A stretch of 35,735 nucleotides of DNA from Oscillospiraceae bacterium (GTDB taxonomy: Bacteria > Bacillota > Clostridia > Oscillospirales > CAG-272), in contig SVSB01000029.1 of NCBI GenBank assembly GCA_015064505.1, forward strand, positions 1 to 35,735, in the 5' to 3' direction. This document shows positions 8,327-16,936 of the stretch, one piece after another. Made by a program: the position numbers and the translations under genes. Each line of letters begins with the position of its first letter. The stretch's first letter is position 1. The notes beneath the pieces were generated by a model that was not told the origin of the DNA, made no database searches, and worked only from the letters and a program-made list of their open reading frames with translations.

Positions 8327-9325
8327 TTAAAAATTTTCAGTTGCAATAATTCTGTCGCAAGCTTCGCTCCAGCGACTGTCGGCAACGTCGGCACCTCGCT
8401 TTTCAAAGGCTGCGAGAGTATGGCAAAGTCCCTCTTCAAGGGAAATATCAAAAGTGAGGTCGGGTACGGCATCGTGAAGCTTGCTGTTATCAAATACCCA
8501 GGAGGTTGCCTTATCTGCCTTAAGCATACTGTAAACATCGCCGTATGCGGGATAAAGCTCCCGCGCTATGGCGGTAATGGGGCGGTAAACGAATTCTGCC
8601 TTTTTTCCCACGTGATCTCCTATTATCTCACCGACTCTTTCCCAAGGGTAAGTTTTTCCGGAGGTAATATGGAAGGCTTCTCCGTAAGCCTTTTTGTTGC
8701 CGCAAAGTCCGAGAAACGCCTTTGCAAAGTCCGCCGAATGGGTAAGAGTGCAGATGTTATGGGTGTCGGGAAGCACAAGTGGCTTTCCTTTTTTTATTCT
8801 GTCAACCACTGTCCAGTGTCTTGCGGGAATAAGGGAGAAGGGAATACGCGTATCTCCGTAGGTAACGTATGGGCGGATGACGGTGTAGCAAAAACTTGGG
8901 TCAAGGGCTCTGCGCATCTCAAGATACTTTTCGCCGCCGATCTTTCCGCGGCAGTAATCCCAGTCCACGTTGTTTGCGGGGGTAACGTCCTCTCTTATGG
9001 GCGTGGTCTGGTCAAGCCTTGAATATACCGTTGCGGAGGAGATAAAGACGAACTGATCGCAATAGGGGTAGAAGGCGTTAACGTGGGCGGCAAGCTGACC
9101 CGTGGAAAAAGCCACGAAGTCCGCAATAACGTCAAAATGCATCCCCGAAAGCTTCTTGCCTGCCTCGGGGTCGTTTGCATCGCCGATTATTACCTTACAG
9201 CCCTCGGGCAGAGGAGACGAGTGCTTTCCGCGATTGAATACGGTAATATCCTCCCCGCGCTTTGCCGCAAGCTTGGTAATATACGCGCTGATAATGCCCG
9301 TGCCGCCTATAAGGAGTATCTTCAC
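8327..9325 (-). CDS. NAD-dependent epimerase/dehydratase family protein
   Basis: This 332-residue extended short-chain dehydrogenase/reductase has an N-terminal nucleotide-binding motif (LLIGGTGIIS), a DANDPE acidic stretch, VFISSATVYS as the Ser/Thr block, and the catalytic YCRGK (Tyr-x3-Lys). This resembles UDP-sugar 4-epimerase/dehydratase-like proteins, but residues that would define the substrate cannot be judged by eye. It is cytoplasmic and appears to be a single-gene unit, with the terminators at 9417-9458 and 8278-8318 on either side. Confidence 0.8.
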   Translation of the reverse strand: MKILLIGGTGIISAYITKLAAKRGEDITVFNRGKHSSPLPEGCKVIIGDANDPEAGKKLSGMHFDVIADFVAFSTGQLAAHVNAFYPYCDQFVFISSATVYSRLDQTTPIREDVTPANNVDWDYCRGKIGGEKYLEMRRALDPSFCYTVIRPYVTYGDTRIPFSLIPARHWTVVDRIKKGKPLVLPDTHNICTLTHSADFAKAFLGLCGNKKAYGEAFHITSGKTYPWERVGEIIGDHVGKKAEFVYRPITAIARELYPAYGDVYSMLKADKATSWVFDNSKLHDAVPDLTFDISLEEGLCHTLAAFEKRGADVADSRWSEACDRIIATENF

Positions 9326-9416
9326 AGCCGTTTCCCTCCAAAGTTGATAATATGATCGTTAATGTAATTGTAGCTTGTTTTTAACGCAAGGTAAATGCTT
9401 TTTTTTGCGGATTTGT

Positions 9417-9458
9417 AAAAAAACGCCCATAAAACGAGGTTTTACGGGCGCTTTTTTT
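9417..9458 (-). terminator. Bidirectional terminator downstream of glutamine synthetase
   Basis: The arms CGCCCATAAAAC (9424-9435) and GTTTTACGGGCG (9439-9450) pair with one mismatch and are flanked by T-runs on both strands. On the minus strand it lies directly after the glnA stop. Confidence 0.85.
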
Positions 9459-9463
9459 GTGAA

Positions 9464-10888
9464 TCAAAGGTTATAATATTTCTCGAATTCTGCGGGATGA
9501 GGGATCTTTGCGATCTCTGAGGTCTCGGCGCGCTTAGCCTTGATGAAGTTCTTGATAAGGAGCTCGGGGAATACGCCGCCTGCGGTAAGATAATCGTGGT
9601 CGGCCTCCAGAGCGTCCAGCGCCTGATCAAGATTGGTGGGCAGACCCTTCAGCTTTGCCTTTTCTTCCTCGGGGAGAGTGTAAAGGTTTACGTCATAGGG
9701 GCCCCAGCCGTTTGCGTGGGGATCTATCTTGTTCTTAACGCCGTCAAGACCCGCCATAAGGATGGCGGCGTAGCAGAAGTAGGGGTTACAGGTTGCGTCG
9801 GGATTGCGGAGCTCAAAGCGGCGCTTATCAGGGCTCTTTGCGTAAGCGGGGATACGGATGACCGCACTGCGGTTGGAGGTTGCGTAGCCAACGGTTACGG
9901 GGGCCTCAAAGCCGGGAACGAGGCGCTTGAAGGAGTTGGTGCTGGGGTTGGTGATGGCGCAGAGGGAAGCGATATGCTTCAGAAGTCCGCCCATAAAGTA
10001 ATGCGCGGTCTCGGAAAGGTGGGCGTATCCGTTATCATCGGAGAATACGGGCTTGCCGTCCTTCATAAGAAGCATATGAACGTGCATTCCGCTTCCTGCC
10101 TCGCCGTATACGGGCTTGGGCATAAAGGTTGCGGTCTTGCCGTACTTAAGGGCGGTGTTGTGGATGATGTACTTGATCATCATGGTAGCGTCAGCCATGT
10201 GAACGACCTCGCCAAGCTGAGGCTCTATCTCAAACTGGCCGGATGCGGCAACCTCGGGGTGATGATAGTTTATCTCAATGCCCGCGTCCTTCATCAGCAT
10301 ACACATTTCGCTGCGGCACTCGTAGGAAACGTCAAAGGGCTTTGCGATATGGTAGTTCTTCTGCTTGGGAACGATAACTCCAAGTCCGTCCTCGGCGCTG
10401 TTCCAATAGGACTGCTTTGCGTCAACGGCAGAGCCGATGTAATTGCCGCCAACGTTCCAGGATACGTTGTCAAAGAGATAGAACTCAAACTCGGGAAGAA
10501 TGAGCATGGTATCGGCAACTCCGCTCTTTTTCATCTCCTCAACTGCCGCCTTGATGATGTTTCTGGGGTACTGGGGAAGAGGGCGGTTTGCGGGAGTGTC
10601 GATTATCATTGCATTACCGGTCATAGAGAGGGTGGGAACGGTGCAGAAGGGATCCACCGTTGCGGTCTCGGGATCGGGGATAAAGACCATATCGCTCTTT
10701 TCAACGACTGCGTAGCCGTAGTTGGAGGCGTCAAAGCCGATGCCGCTCTTCATGGTCTCCTCGGAAAAGTTTTCTGCGGGAATGGTAACGTGGCGGTACT
10801 GACCGTTGATGTCAACCATCTTGAAGTCAACCATCCTGATGCCGTTTTCGCGGATGTAATTCATTATTCCGGAAATTGTTTTCTCCAT
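9464..10888 (-). CDS. glnA: Glutamine synthetase, type I
   Basis: This 474-residue type I glutamine synthetase makes glutamine from glutamate, ammonia and ATP. Visible family motifs include LPEFEFYLF, GSGMHVHM, NPSTNSFKRL, NRSAVIRIP and SPDKRRFELRNPD. Length fits the family (about 470). The C-terminal segment NLYTLPEEE (Tyr near residue 403) matches the adenylylation-site context of the GSI-beta type (NLYDLP in enterobacteria), whereas many Firmicutes have the GSI-alpha type without it. No adenylyltransferase gene is in the window. A consensus promoter lies about 45 bases upstream of the start. Confidence 0.96.
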   Translation of the reverse strand: MEKTISGIMNYIRENGIRMVDFKMVDINGQYRHVTIPAENFSEETMKSGIGFDASNYGYAVVEKSDMVFIPDPETATVDPFCTVPTLSMTGNAMIIDTPANRPLPQYPRNIIKAAVEEMKKSGVADTMLILPEFEFYLFDNVSWNVGGNYIGSAVDAKQSYWNSAEDGLGVIVPKQKNYHIAKPFDVSYECRSEMCMLMKDAGIEINYHHPEVAASGQFEIEPQLGEVVHMADATMMIKYIIHNTALKYGKTATFMPKPVYGEAGSGMHVHMLLMKDGKPVFSDDNGYAHLSETAHYFMGGLLKHIASLCAITNPSTNSFKRLVPGFEAPVTVGYATSNRSAVIRIPAYAKSPDKRRFELRNPDATCNPYFCYAAILMAGLDGVKNKIDPHANGWGPYDVNLYTLPEEEKAKLKGLPTNLDQALDALEADHDYLTAGGVFPELLIKNFIKAKRAETSEIAKIPHPAEFEKYYNL

Positions 10889-10930
10889 ATCAAAGCTCCT
10901 TTATAATAAGAGAATAAAATCTATAGGGCA

Positions 10931-10959
10931 ATTTTAGCACAGCTTTAAATTCTTGTCAA
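10931..10959 (-). promoter_or_regulatory. Sigma-A promoter for glnA
   Basis: On the minus strand TTGACA (10954-10959) and TAAAAT (10931-10936) are spaced by exactly 17 bases, upstream of the glnA start at 10888. The near-consensus match and placement are convincing. Confidence 0.8.
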
Positions 10960-11069
10960 TTACGCGAATAATAAAAAACGCCGCAAATCACGGTTTTTTT
11001 TGCAAAAACGGTGCAAAAAGCGCCAATTTGAAGGCAATTAACCCATAGTTAAAAAATATTGATAATATA

Positions 11070-11098
11070 TTGACAAAGTACGATGAATAATATATAAT
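11070..11098 (+). promoter_or_regulatory. Consensus sigma-A promoter for the duplicated lipoprotein
   Basis: TTGACA (11070-11075), a 17-base spacer and TATAAT (11093-11098) form a perfect consensus promoter about 39 bases before the ATG. Strong constitutive expression is likely. Confidence 0.9.
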
Positions 11099-11136
11099 GC
11101 CATTGCAAGACAAATAAAAACATCAGGAGAAACGTT

Positions 11137-12036
11137 ATGAAGAGAATCCTTTCCCTTGTTCTGATACTTTGCATGACAGCGGCGATCTTCACCGCTTGCG
11201 GCGCAAAGGCACAGAGCTACGAGCTTGGTATCGGCGCAGCCGTTACCGCAAACAACGCAAAGCTCAAGTACTCCGCAACCTTTGCAGCAGTCGTTATTGA
11301 TGCAGAGGGCAAGATCGTTGACTGCCGTATCGATGCTATGGACATCACCGCAGCAGTTGCAGACGGCGCAGTTACCGCATCCTCCGATTTCAAGTCCAAG
11401 GCTGAGCTTGGCGATGCTTACGGTATGCTTTCCGATTACGGCTCCAAGCTTGCCGAGTGGGACGATCAGGCAAAGTACTTTGAGAACGCCGTTAAGGGCA
11501 AGACCCTTAGCGAGGTTCAGGGCATCAAGACCGGCGACGCCGCTCTTACCGCAGGCTGCACCATCGACGTTACCGATTTTGTAAAGGCCGTTGTAAACGC
11601 TATGAACAGCGCGCACAAGACCACCTTTACCACCGCTGAGGCTATCACCGTTGGCGTTGCTATCAACGGTTCCGTTGCCGATAAGAACGGCAACGCAAGC
11701 TACGCTACCAACGCAAGCGCAGTAGTCCTTGCAGGCGGCAAGGTAGTTGCTGCGGTTATCGACTGTGCAGACGGCACCATCACCGTTGAGAACGGCGAGG
11801 GCACCGCTCTTACCTATCCCGGCTCCAAGCTTGAGCAGGGCGATAACTACGGTATGGTAAAGTATGCAAACGCATCTGCCGAGTGGTACACTCAGGCTCA
11901 GACCTACGCTAACACCGCTGTTGGAAAAACCGCATCCGAGGTTTCCTCTCTGGCTACCGAGGGTGTTGCAGGCTGCACCATCGCAGTTGATATCTACAAG
12001 GCAGTTATCGTAGAGGCTGTTCAGTACGCAAGATAA
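11137..12036 (+). CDS. Lipoprotein with two FMN_bind-like repeats
   Basis: This 299-residue lipoprotein has a signal peptide and lipobox FTAC. The mature part is two clearly related halves of about 125 residues. Each has a beta-strand pattern with VVxxGKIVxxxID, then GDxYGM, a SKLxEWxxQAxxxxNxxxGKT segment, and a closing AGCTI motif followed by a helix (Thr142 and Thr281). The layout resembles two FMN_bind domains: AGCTI lines up with the AGATVS flavinylation motif of RnfG encoded downstream, with Cys for Ala before the Thr. The two-domain lipoprotein architecture also recalls PplA-type flavinylated shuttles. Assignment as a flavoprotein is inference; a non-flavin role is possible. Expression is from its own strong promoter and ends at a perfect terminator. 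apbE lies 1.5 kb downstream. Confidence 0.7.
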   Translation: MKRILSLVLILCMTAAIFTACGAKAQSYELGIGAAVTANNAKLKYSATFAAVVIDAEGKIVDCRIDAMDITAAVADGAVTASSDFKSKAELGDAYGMLSDYGSKLAEWDDQAKYFENAVKGKTLSEVQGIKTGDAALTAGCTIDVTDFVKAVVNAMNSAHKTTFTTAEAITVGVAINGSVADKNGNASYATNASAVVLAGGKVVAAVIDCADGTITVENGEGTALTYPGSKLEQGDNYGMVKYANASAEWYTQAQTYANTAVGKTASEVSSLATEGVAGCTIAVDIYKAVIVEAVQYAR

Positions 12037-12065
12037 ACTAAAATCCGGCGTAAAAACCGAAAGAA

Positions 12066-12107
12066 AAGATGGCGTAAAGAAACCGTGTTTCTTTACGCCA
12101 TCTTTTT
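12066..12107 (+). terminator. Bidirectional terminator between convergent genes
   Basis: A perfect 17-bp stem (12067-12083 with 12087-12103) with a 3-nt loop has T-runs on both strands. It lies between the duplicated lipoprotein (plus) and the radical SAM gene (minus). Confidence 0.92.
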
Positions 12108-12117
12108 GAATGTGCGG

Positions 12118-13218
12118 TTACATCTTTGCATATCCGTTTATGACGATACGGTCTATGCTCGGCATTTTTTCAAGCATTGCGGGGTAGAATCTTCGGGAAG
12201 CGTCGCAATAACGGTAGCTGCCGCTGTCTCTGTATCTGCGGCATCCGCTCAGACAGTACTTTTCGTATTCACAGCCCTTGCATTCATCTCTTTTCTCCGA
12301 GAAAGCCAAAAACTCTTTGGCCTTATCGGACTGTGCAAGCTCCCCGAATGAGCTTTGGTTTATATTTCCCAGCAGAAAATCGTCAAGGCAGTAGAAATCG
12401 CATGGATATACGTCTCCGTTGCTTTCTATAACGAATTGGATACAGCAACGCCCCTGCATTCCGCATTGCTCCGCGCGGTCTCCCTTGTAAATAAAATAAA
12501 GGTTGTCGAAATACCTGATGCTGCGGTACTTTCCTTCCTGAAGCTCTTCATACCATTCTTCAAAAAGCACTGACAGAAAGCGGTAATAATCCTCGTTATC
12601 GGGAACGTGCGGGGCATCCTCGCAGCTTCCGATAGGGGCAAGGCAGGGAATGAACTGTATATAGTCAAAGCCGTGCTTTTTAAAGGATCTGTATACTTTT
12701 TTGATGTTTTGGGCAACCTTCTTCGTTACCACTGTAAGAATATTGAATTCAACGCGGTGCTTTTTCAGGCACTCTGCGGCGGCTATTACCCGTTTGTAGG
12801 TGCCTTCATTTGCCGTATCCGTGCGTAACAGATCGTGTACGGTTTTATCCCCGTCGCAGGAAAGACCAACGAGAAAACGGTTTTTGCGGAAGAACAGCGC
12901 CCATTTTTGGTCTATATTGAGTCCGTTGGTCTGAATGGTATAGACCACGGGCGCTTTTTTTACGTTTACTTCGTTTACCTTGCTGACGAATTTTTCAAAA
13001 AAGTCCGGTCCCGCAAGAGTGGGCTCGCCGCCCTGAAAGGCGAAGAGAACGCCGTCATCGCTTTCGGCAAAAGCCTTTCTTATAAGGTTCTCTGCCGTTT
13101 CGTCGGACATGATTCCGTTGGATGCCACGTGGCGGTTTTGCGCCTCGTCGTGATAAAAGCAATAGGCGCATCGCATATTGCAAAGGCTTGAAGAGGGTTT
13201 TATCAGTACACTGAGCAT
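12118..13218 (-). CDS. Radical SAM/SPASM protein, anaerobic sulfatase-maturase-like
   Basis: This 366-residue protein has the radical SAM motif CNMRCAYCFY (Cys13, 17, 20), FAFQGGEPTLAG as the GGE motif, QTNGLNID, and a C-terminal SPASM region with many cysteines (CGMQGRCC, GDVYPCDFYC, CKGCEYEKYCLSGC). This arrangement matches anaerobic sulfatase-maturating enzymes, which oxidise an active-site Cys or Ser to formylglycine. There is no sulfatase in the window, so the partner is elsewhere or the protein modifies something else, such as a peptide. It has a GGTGGA ribosome site and stands alone between convergent and divergent genes. Confidence 0.85.
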   Translation of the reverse strand: MLSVLIKPSSSLCNMRCAYCFYHDEAQNRHVASNGIMSDETAENLIRKAFAESDDGVLFAFQGGEPTLAGPDFFEKFVSKVNEVNVKKAPVVYTIQTNGLNIDQKWALFFRKNRFLVGLSCDGDKTVHDLLRTDTANEGTYKRVIAAAECLKKHRVEFNILTVVTKKVAQNIKKVYRSFKKHGFDYIQFIPCLAPIGSCEDAPHVPDNEDYYRFLSVLFEEWYEELQEGKYRSIRYFDNLYFIYKGDRAEQCGMQGRCCIQFVIESNGDVYPCDFYCLDDFLLGNINQSSFGELAQSDKAKEFLAFSEKRDECKGCEYEKYCLSGCRRYRDSGSYRYCDASRRFYPAMLEKMPSIDRIVINGYAKM

Positions 13219-13396
13219 ATTATTCCACCATAGGTATTTATCGTTTTTTTCTGTATTTATAGTTCATTTTCGAATCTCAGAGCTTGCCCTTAAGCTCATT
13301 CTATCGCACGGCATATTGCTTTACCTATACATTTTACCATTTTACAAAGCTTTGTTTCAAGTCCAATTCACAATGAAACTGCATTTATTTTTCGTC

Positions 13397-13425
13397 TTGA
13401 CTTCAGACGTGCAAATTGATAAAAT
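13397..13425 (+). promoter_or_regulatory. Upstream candidate promoter towards apbE
   Basis: TTGACT (13397-13402), 17 bases and TAAAAT (13420-13425) form a good sigma-A match, 111 bases upstream of the consensus promoter. It may be a second apbE-rnf promoter or drive a short leader transcript. Confidence 0.5.
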
Positions 13426-13507
13426 CAACGTTCAGGTCAGAAGTTAACGGCAAAGCTTTGTTAAATATTTAATTATTACAAAAAACACCTTAAAATAGGC
13501 GATTTTG

Positions 13508-13536
13508 TTGACAAATCGCACAGTTTTGTATATAAT
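13508..13536 (+). promoter_or_regulatory. Consensus sigma-A promoter of the apbE-rnf operon
   Basis: TTGACA (13508-13513), a 17-base spacer and TATAAT (13531-13536) are a perfect consensus promoter. Its position excludes a far-upstream TTG start for apbE at 13505 and supports the ATG at 13577. Confidence 0.92.
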
Positions 13537-13576
13537 ATTAAATTGGTCGAGAATGAGCAAAAATCGGAAGAAGGCT

Positions 13577-14626
13577 ATGAAAAGAAACACAAAAAAATAC
13601 ATTTTTCTCTGTTTTTGCCTGATCTTGGGCTTGCTTGCTTCCTGCGCTCCAAAGGCAAAGGAACCGCAGGCGCGATCCTATTTTGATTGGTTCGATACCG
13701 CAAGCACGGTTTATTCCTACGCGGAGGACGGGGAGGAAGCATTCCTTGCAAATTGCAAGGCGGTTGCCGCGGTGCTTGAGGATTATCACCGACTATTTGA
13801 CATCTATTACGAGTATTCGGGCGTAAACAATCTTTGCACCGTGAACCGTAACGCGGGCAAGGCTCCCGTTAAGGTGGACGTAAAGCTTATCGATTTTCTT
13901 GAATACGCAAAGGAGCTATATACCCTTACGGGGGGCGAGCTGAATATTGCAATGGGCTCGGTGCTTTTACTGTGGCATAACGCCCGCACCGAGGCAAACG
14001 ACGGGGGCGAGGCGCTTCTGCCCGATCCATCCGTTCTTTCGGAGGCGGCAGAGCATACGGATATAAGTTCTCTTATAATAAACAGGGAAGAGGGAACCGT
14101 GTATATCTCCGACCCGCAGATGCGCATTGACGTGGGCGCCCTGGGAAAAGGCTACGCCGTGGAGCGCGCCGCAGAGGCGCTTTATGACCGTGGCGTTACG
14201 GGTTACGTGCTCAATATCGGCGGCAACGTGCGCTGTATCGGGGAAAGACCCTCCGTTGGAGGCTGGATAACGGGTATAACGAATCCCGATAAGGAATCGG
14301 ACGAGCCCTTTGCCTGCCGCGTGACTCTCAAGAACGTTTCCTGCGTTACCTCGGGAGATTACGAGAGGTTCTTTACCGTGGACGGCAAAAGATACCATCA
14401 TATTATAGATAAGGACACTTTGATGCCCGCAGAGCATTTTTCCCTCGTTACGGTAATAACGGAGGACAGCGGACTTGCGGACGGACTTTCCACCGCTCTG
14501 TTCTGTATGAGCTACGAGGACGGGCTTGCTCTCCTTTCGCAAATCAAAAACGCGGAAGCTATGTGGATAACCCCCGAAGGGGAAAAATATATGACCTCGG
14601 GATTTGAGGCGCTTTTAGTAAAATAA
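13577..14626 (+). CDS. apbE: FAD:protein FMN transferase (ApbE), lipoprotein
   Basis: This protein of about 349 residues has a signal peptide and lipobox LASC (Cys23), so it acts outside the membrane. ApbE transfers FMN from FAD to a Thr in [ST/A]GAT-type motifs. Visible marks are FDTASTVYSY, the MRIDVGALGKGYAVERA block, LNIGGNVRCIG, and the C-terminal DSGLADGLSTALF segment with the Mg-binding Asp/Thr. The ATG at 13577 follows a GGAAGAAGG ribosome site; longer in-frame starts overlap the promoter. It is the first gene of an operon with rnfCDGEAB, 23 bases ahead of rnfC. RnfD (Thr153) and RnfG (Thr360) are its expected targets. Confidence 0.94.
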   Translation: MKRNTKKYIFLCFCLILGLLASCAPKAKEPQARSYFDWFDTASTVYSYAEDGEEAFLANCKAVAAVLEDYHRLFDIYYEYSGVNNLCTVNRNAGKAPVKVDVKLIDFLEYAKELYTLTGGELNIAMGSVLLLWHNARTEANDGGEALLPDPSVLSEAAEHTDISSLIINREEGTVYISDPQMRIDVGALGKGYAVERAAEALYDRGVTGYVLNIGGNVRCIGERPSVGGWITGITNPDKESDEPFACRVTLKNVSCVTSGDYERFFTVDGKRYHHIIDKDTLMPAEHFSLVTVITEDSGLADGLSTALFCMSYEDGLALLSQIKNAEAMWITPEGEKYMTSGFEALLVK

Positions 14627-14649
14627 ACGTGAAAACGAAAGGATAAAGT

Positions 14650-15990
14650 ATGTTTGGGTTTAAGTTTTTGGGTAATACCCACGTGCCCCACCGCAAAAAC
14701 ACCGCAGGTATGCCTGCGGTAAGAATGCCCGCACCTGACGAGGTGCTGCTGCACGTATCACAGCATATCGGCGCACCCGCAAAGGTGGTTGTGAAGGCGG
14801 GCGACGAGGTGAAGGTGGGTCAGCTTATTGCCGAGGCGGGCGGGTTCGTTTCCGCGCCTATCTACTCCTCCGTATCCGGCAAGGTGGCAAAGATTGAAAA
14901 ATACGTAAACTATTACGGACAGGCGGTTGACGCGGTGCGCATCTTAAGCGACGGGATGATGACGGTCTGCGAGAGCGTGGTACCTCCCATTATTAACGAT
15001 CTTGACAGCTTTGTTGAAGCCGTAAGAAGATCGGGTGCCGTCGGTCTCGGCGGTGCGGGCTTTCCCACTGCGGTAAAGCTGGAGGCGGCAAAGAATGGAA
15101 CGATCCACACCATGGTTATCAACGGCGCGGAGTGCGAGCCTTATATAACCAGCGATACCCGTACCATGCTTGACGATACCGATCACGTTGCGGCAGGTAT
15201 TGCGTTGCTTGAAAAGTATATCCCCGAGCTTGAAAAAATATATATCGGCATTGAGGCAAACAAGCCCGATTGCATCGCAAAGCTGACGGAGGTCTTTAAG
15301 AATGACCCCAAGCTTACCGTAAAAAAGCTCCCCGCCCTTTATCCTCAGGGCTCGGAGAAGGTGCTCGTTCACAACTGCACGGGCAAGGTGGTTCCCGCAA
15401 ACAAGCTCCCCGGTGATATCGGAATTCTCGTTATGAACGTAAGCACTCTTGCATTTATCGCAAGCTACGCAGAGACGGGTATGCCCCTTGTGGAGCGCAC
15501 CCTTACTCTGGACGGAAGTGCGGTAAAGGAGCCGAAGAACGTTACCGCTCCCATAGGAACTCCCATAGGCAAGGTCATAGAGTTCTGCGGCGGACTTAAG
15601 GAGGAGGCGGGAAAGGTGCTTTACGGCGGACCCATGATGGGCGTTTGCGCCTGCAGTATGGACGATCCCGTTCTTAAGACCACCAACGCAATTACCGTGT
15701 TGAACAAAAAGGACAGCGCTCCCGCAAAGGATACTGCTTGTATACATTGCGGTCGTTGCGTTGCCGCTTGTCCTCACTTCCTTAATCCCGCAGGCTTCTC
15801 CCAGACTCTTAATATGGAAATAAAGGAAGACAAGATGGCAAGATTGCAGGCAACCGAGGTGCTTTCCTGTATGGAATGCGGATGCTGCTCCTTCGTTTGC
15901 CCCGCAAACAGACCTCTCATCCAGAACAACCGTATCGCTAAGGCGGAGCTGAAGGACTATCTGGCTCACCAGGCGACTCTGAAGAAATAA
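14650..15990 (+). CDS. rnfC: Rnf complex subunit RnfC
   Basis: RnfC (446 residues) is the peripheral, NADH/FMN-binding subunit of the Rnf ferredoxin:NAD+ oxidoreductase. It has the N-terminal RnfC barrel-sandwich segment (HVPHRKNTAGMPAV), a glycine-rich GLGGAGFPTAVKL nucleotide-binding stretch, the NGAECEPYIT motif, and two C-terminal [4Fe-4S] motifs (CIHCGRCVAACP and CMECGCCSFVCP). It is preceded by apbE and followed within 13 bases by rnfD. Confidence 0.96.
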   Translation: MFGFKFLGNTHVPHRKNTAGMPAVRMPAPDEVLLHVSQHIGAPAKVVVKAGDEVKVGQLIAEAGGFVSAPIYSSVSGKVAKIEKYVNYYGQAVDAVRILSDGMMTVCESVVPPIINDLDSFVEAVRRSGAVGLGGAGFPTAVKLEAAKNGTIHTMVINGAECEPYITSDTRTMLDDTDHVAAGIALLEKYIPELEKIYIGIEANKPDCIAKLTEVFKNDPKLTVKKLPALYPQGSEKVLVHNCTGKVVPANKLPGDIGILVMNVSTLAFIASYAETGMPLVERTLTLDGSAVKEPKNVTAPIGTPIGKVIEFCGGLKEEAGKVLYGGPMMGVCACSMDDPVLKTTNAITVLNKKDSAPAKDTACIHCGRCVAACPHFLNPAGFSQTLNMEIKEDKMARLQATEVLSCMECGCCSFVCPANRPLIQNNRIAKAELKDYLAHQATLKK

Positions 15991-16003
15991 AGGAGATAAA
16001 CAA

Positions 16004-16936
16004 ATGGAAAAGCTTATAGTAGCCACGTCTCCGCATCTGCGCAGTACCGATACTACCCACAGCATTATGCGCGACGTGCTGATAGCACTTCTTCCCGCAA
16101 CCGTTGCGTCCGTCGTGCTGTTCGGATTCCGCGCGGCGCTTATGGTGCTTATCTGCGTTGCAAGTGCAGTGATAGCGGAGGCGCTCTTCTGCCTTATTTG
16201 CAAAAGACCCCAAACGGTCGGCGATCTTTCCGCGGCGGTAACGGGACTTTTGCTTGCCCTTAATCTGCCCGCAAAAACCGCACTTTGGCAGTGCGCTGTG
16301 GGTTCCGTATTTGCCATTATAGTGGTAAAGTGCCTCTTTGGCGGCATCGGCTGTAATTTCGCCAATCCCGCCATTACCGCAAGAATATTTATGCTCATAT
16401 CCTTCGGTCAGGTTGCTGGCGGCTCCGATACCGTTTTTGCCGATCAGGTTGCGGGCGCAACCCCCCTTGCCGCTATCAAGGCGGGCGAGACGGCCATCCC
16501 CTCCCTTACCGATATGCTTATCGGTAAGCACGGCGGCGCCATAGGCGAGACCTGTGCCGTTGCTCTTATCATCGGCTTTATTTATCTTGTGGTTCGCCGC
16601 GTTATCCATTGGGAGACTCCCGTTATCTTCGTGGGTACCGTTTTCCTTCTCTCTCTTATCATCAAGCAGGACGTAAGCGCGGCAGTATATCAGGTGCTTG
16701 GCGGCGGTCTGCTTATAGGTGCTATATTTATGGCAACCGATTACGTGACCACCCCCATCAACCGCGCGGGCAAATGGGTATTTGCTCTCGGATGCGGAAT
16801 CATCACAGTACTTATCCGCTTCTGGGGCTCTTATCCCGAGGGAGTTTCCTTCTCCATCCTTATTATGAACATCCTCTCTCCCTATATTGAAAAGTGGTGC
16901 GCAAAGAAGCCCCTGGGAGGTGAAAAGAATGCTTAA
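16004..16936 (+). CDS. rnfD: Rnf complex subunit RnfD
   Basis: RnfD (310 residues) is an integral membrane subunit related to NqrB. It carries many hydrophobic segments and the flavinylation motif VAGATPLAA, with Thr153 as the predicted FMN attachment site facing outside. The GCNFANPAITARIFM segment is typical of the family. Its last codons overlap the rnfG start by eight bases. Confidence 0.96.
   Translation: MEKLIVATSPHLRSTDTTHSIMRDVLIALLPATVASVVLFGFRAALMVLICVASAVIAEALFCLICKRPQTVGDLSAAVTGLLLALNLPAKTALWQCAVGSVFAIIVVKCLFGGIGCNFANPAITARIFMLISFGQVAGGSDTVFADQVAGATPLAAIKAGETAIPSLTDMLIGKHGGAIGETCAVALIIGFIYLVVRRVIHWETPVIFVGTVFLLSLIIKQDVSAAVYQVLGGGLLIGAIFMATDYVTTPINRAGKWVFALGCGIITVLIRFWGSYPEGVSFSILIMNILSPYIEKWCAKKPLGGEKNA

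Larger units (their letters stand above)
13219..13576. other. 358-base intergenic region with repeated palindrome and tandem promoters
   Basis: No convincing coding sequence was found. This AT-rich region between the divergent radical SAM and apbE genes carries two copies of the palindrome CAAAGCTTTG (13345-13354 and 13451-13460). It also has two sigma-A-like promoters reading towards apbE (listed separately). The spaced palindromes could be operator sites. Confidence 0.55.

Noticed and set aside
9596..10906. Plus-strand open frame of 436 codons over glnA
   Set aside because: It is antisense to a full-length glutamine synthetase and arises from codon bias.
13505..13576. Upstream TTG start for apbE
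   Set aside because: It overlaps a perfect consensus promoter, and the ATG at 13577 gives a proper lipoprotein signal peptide.
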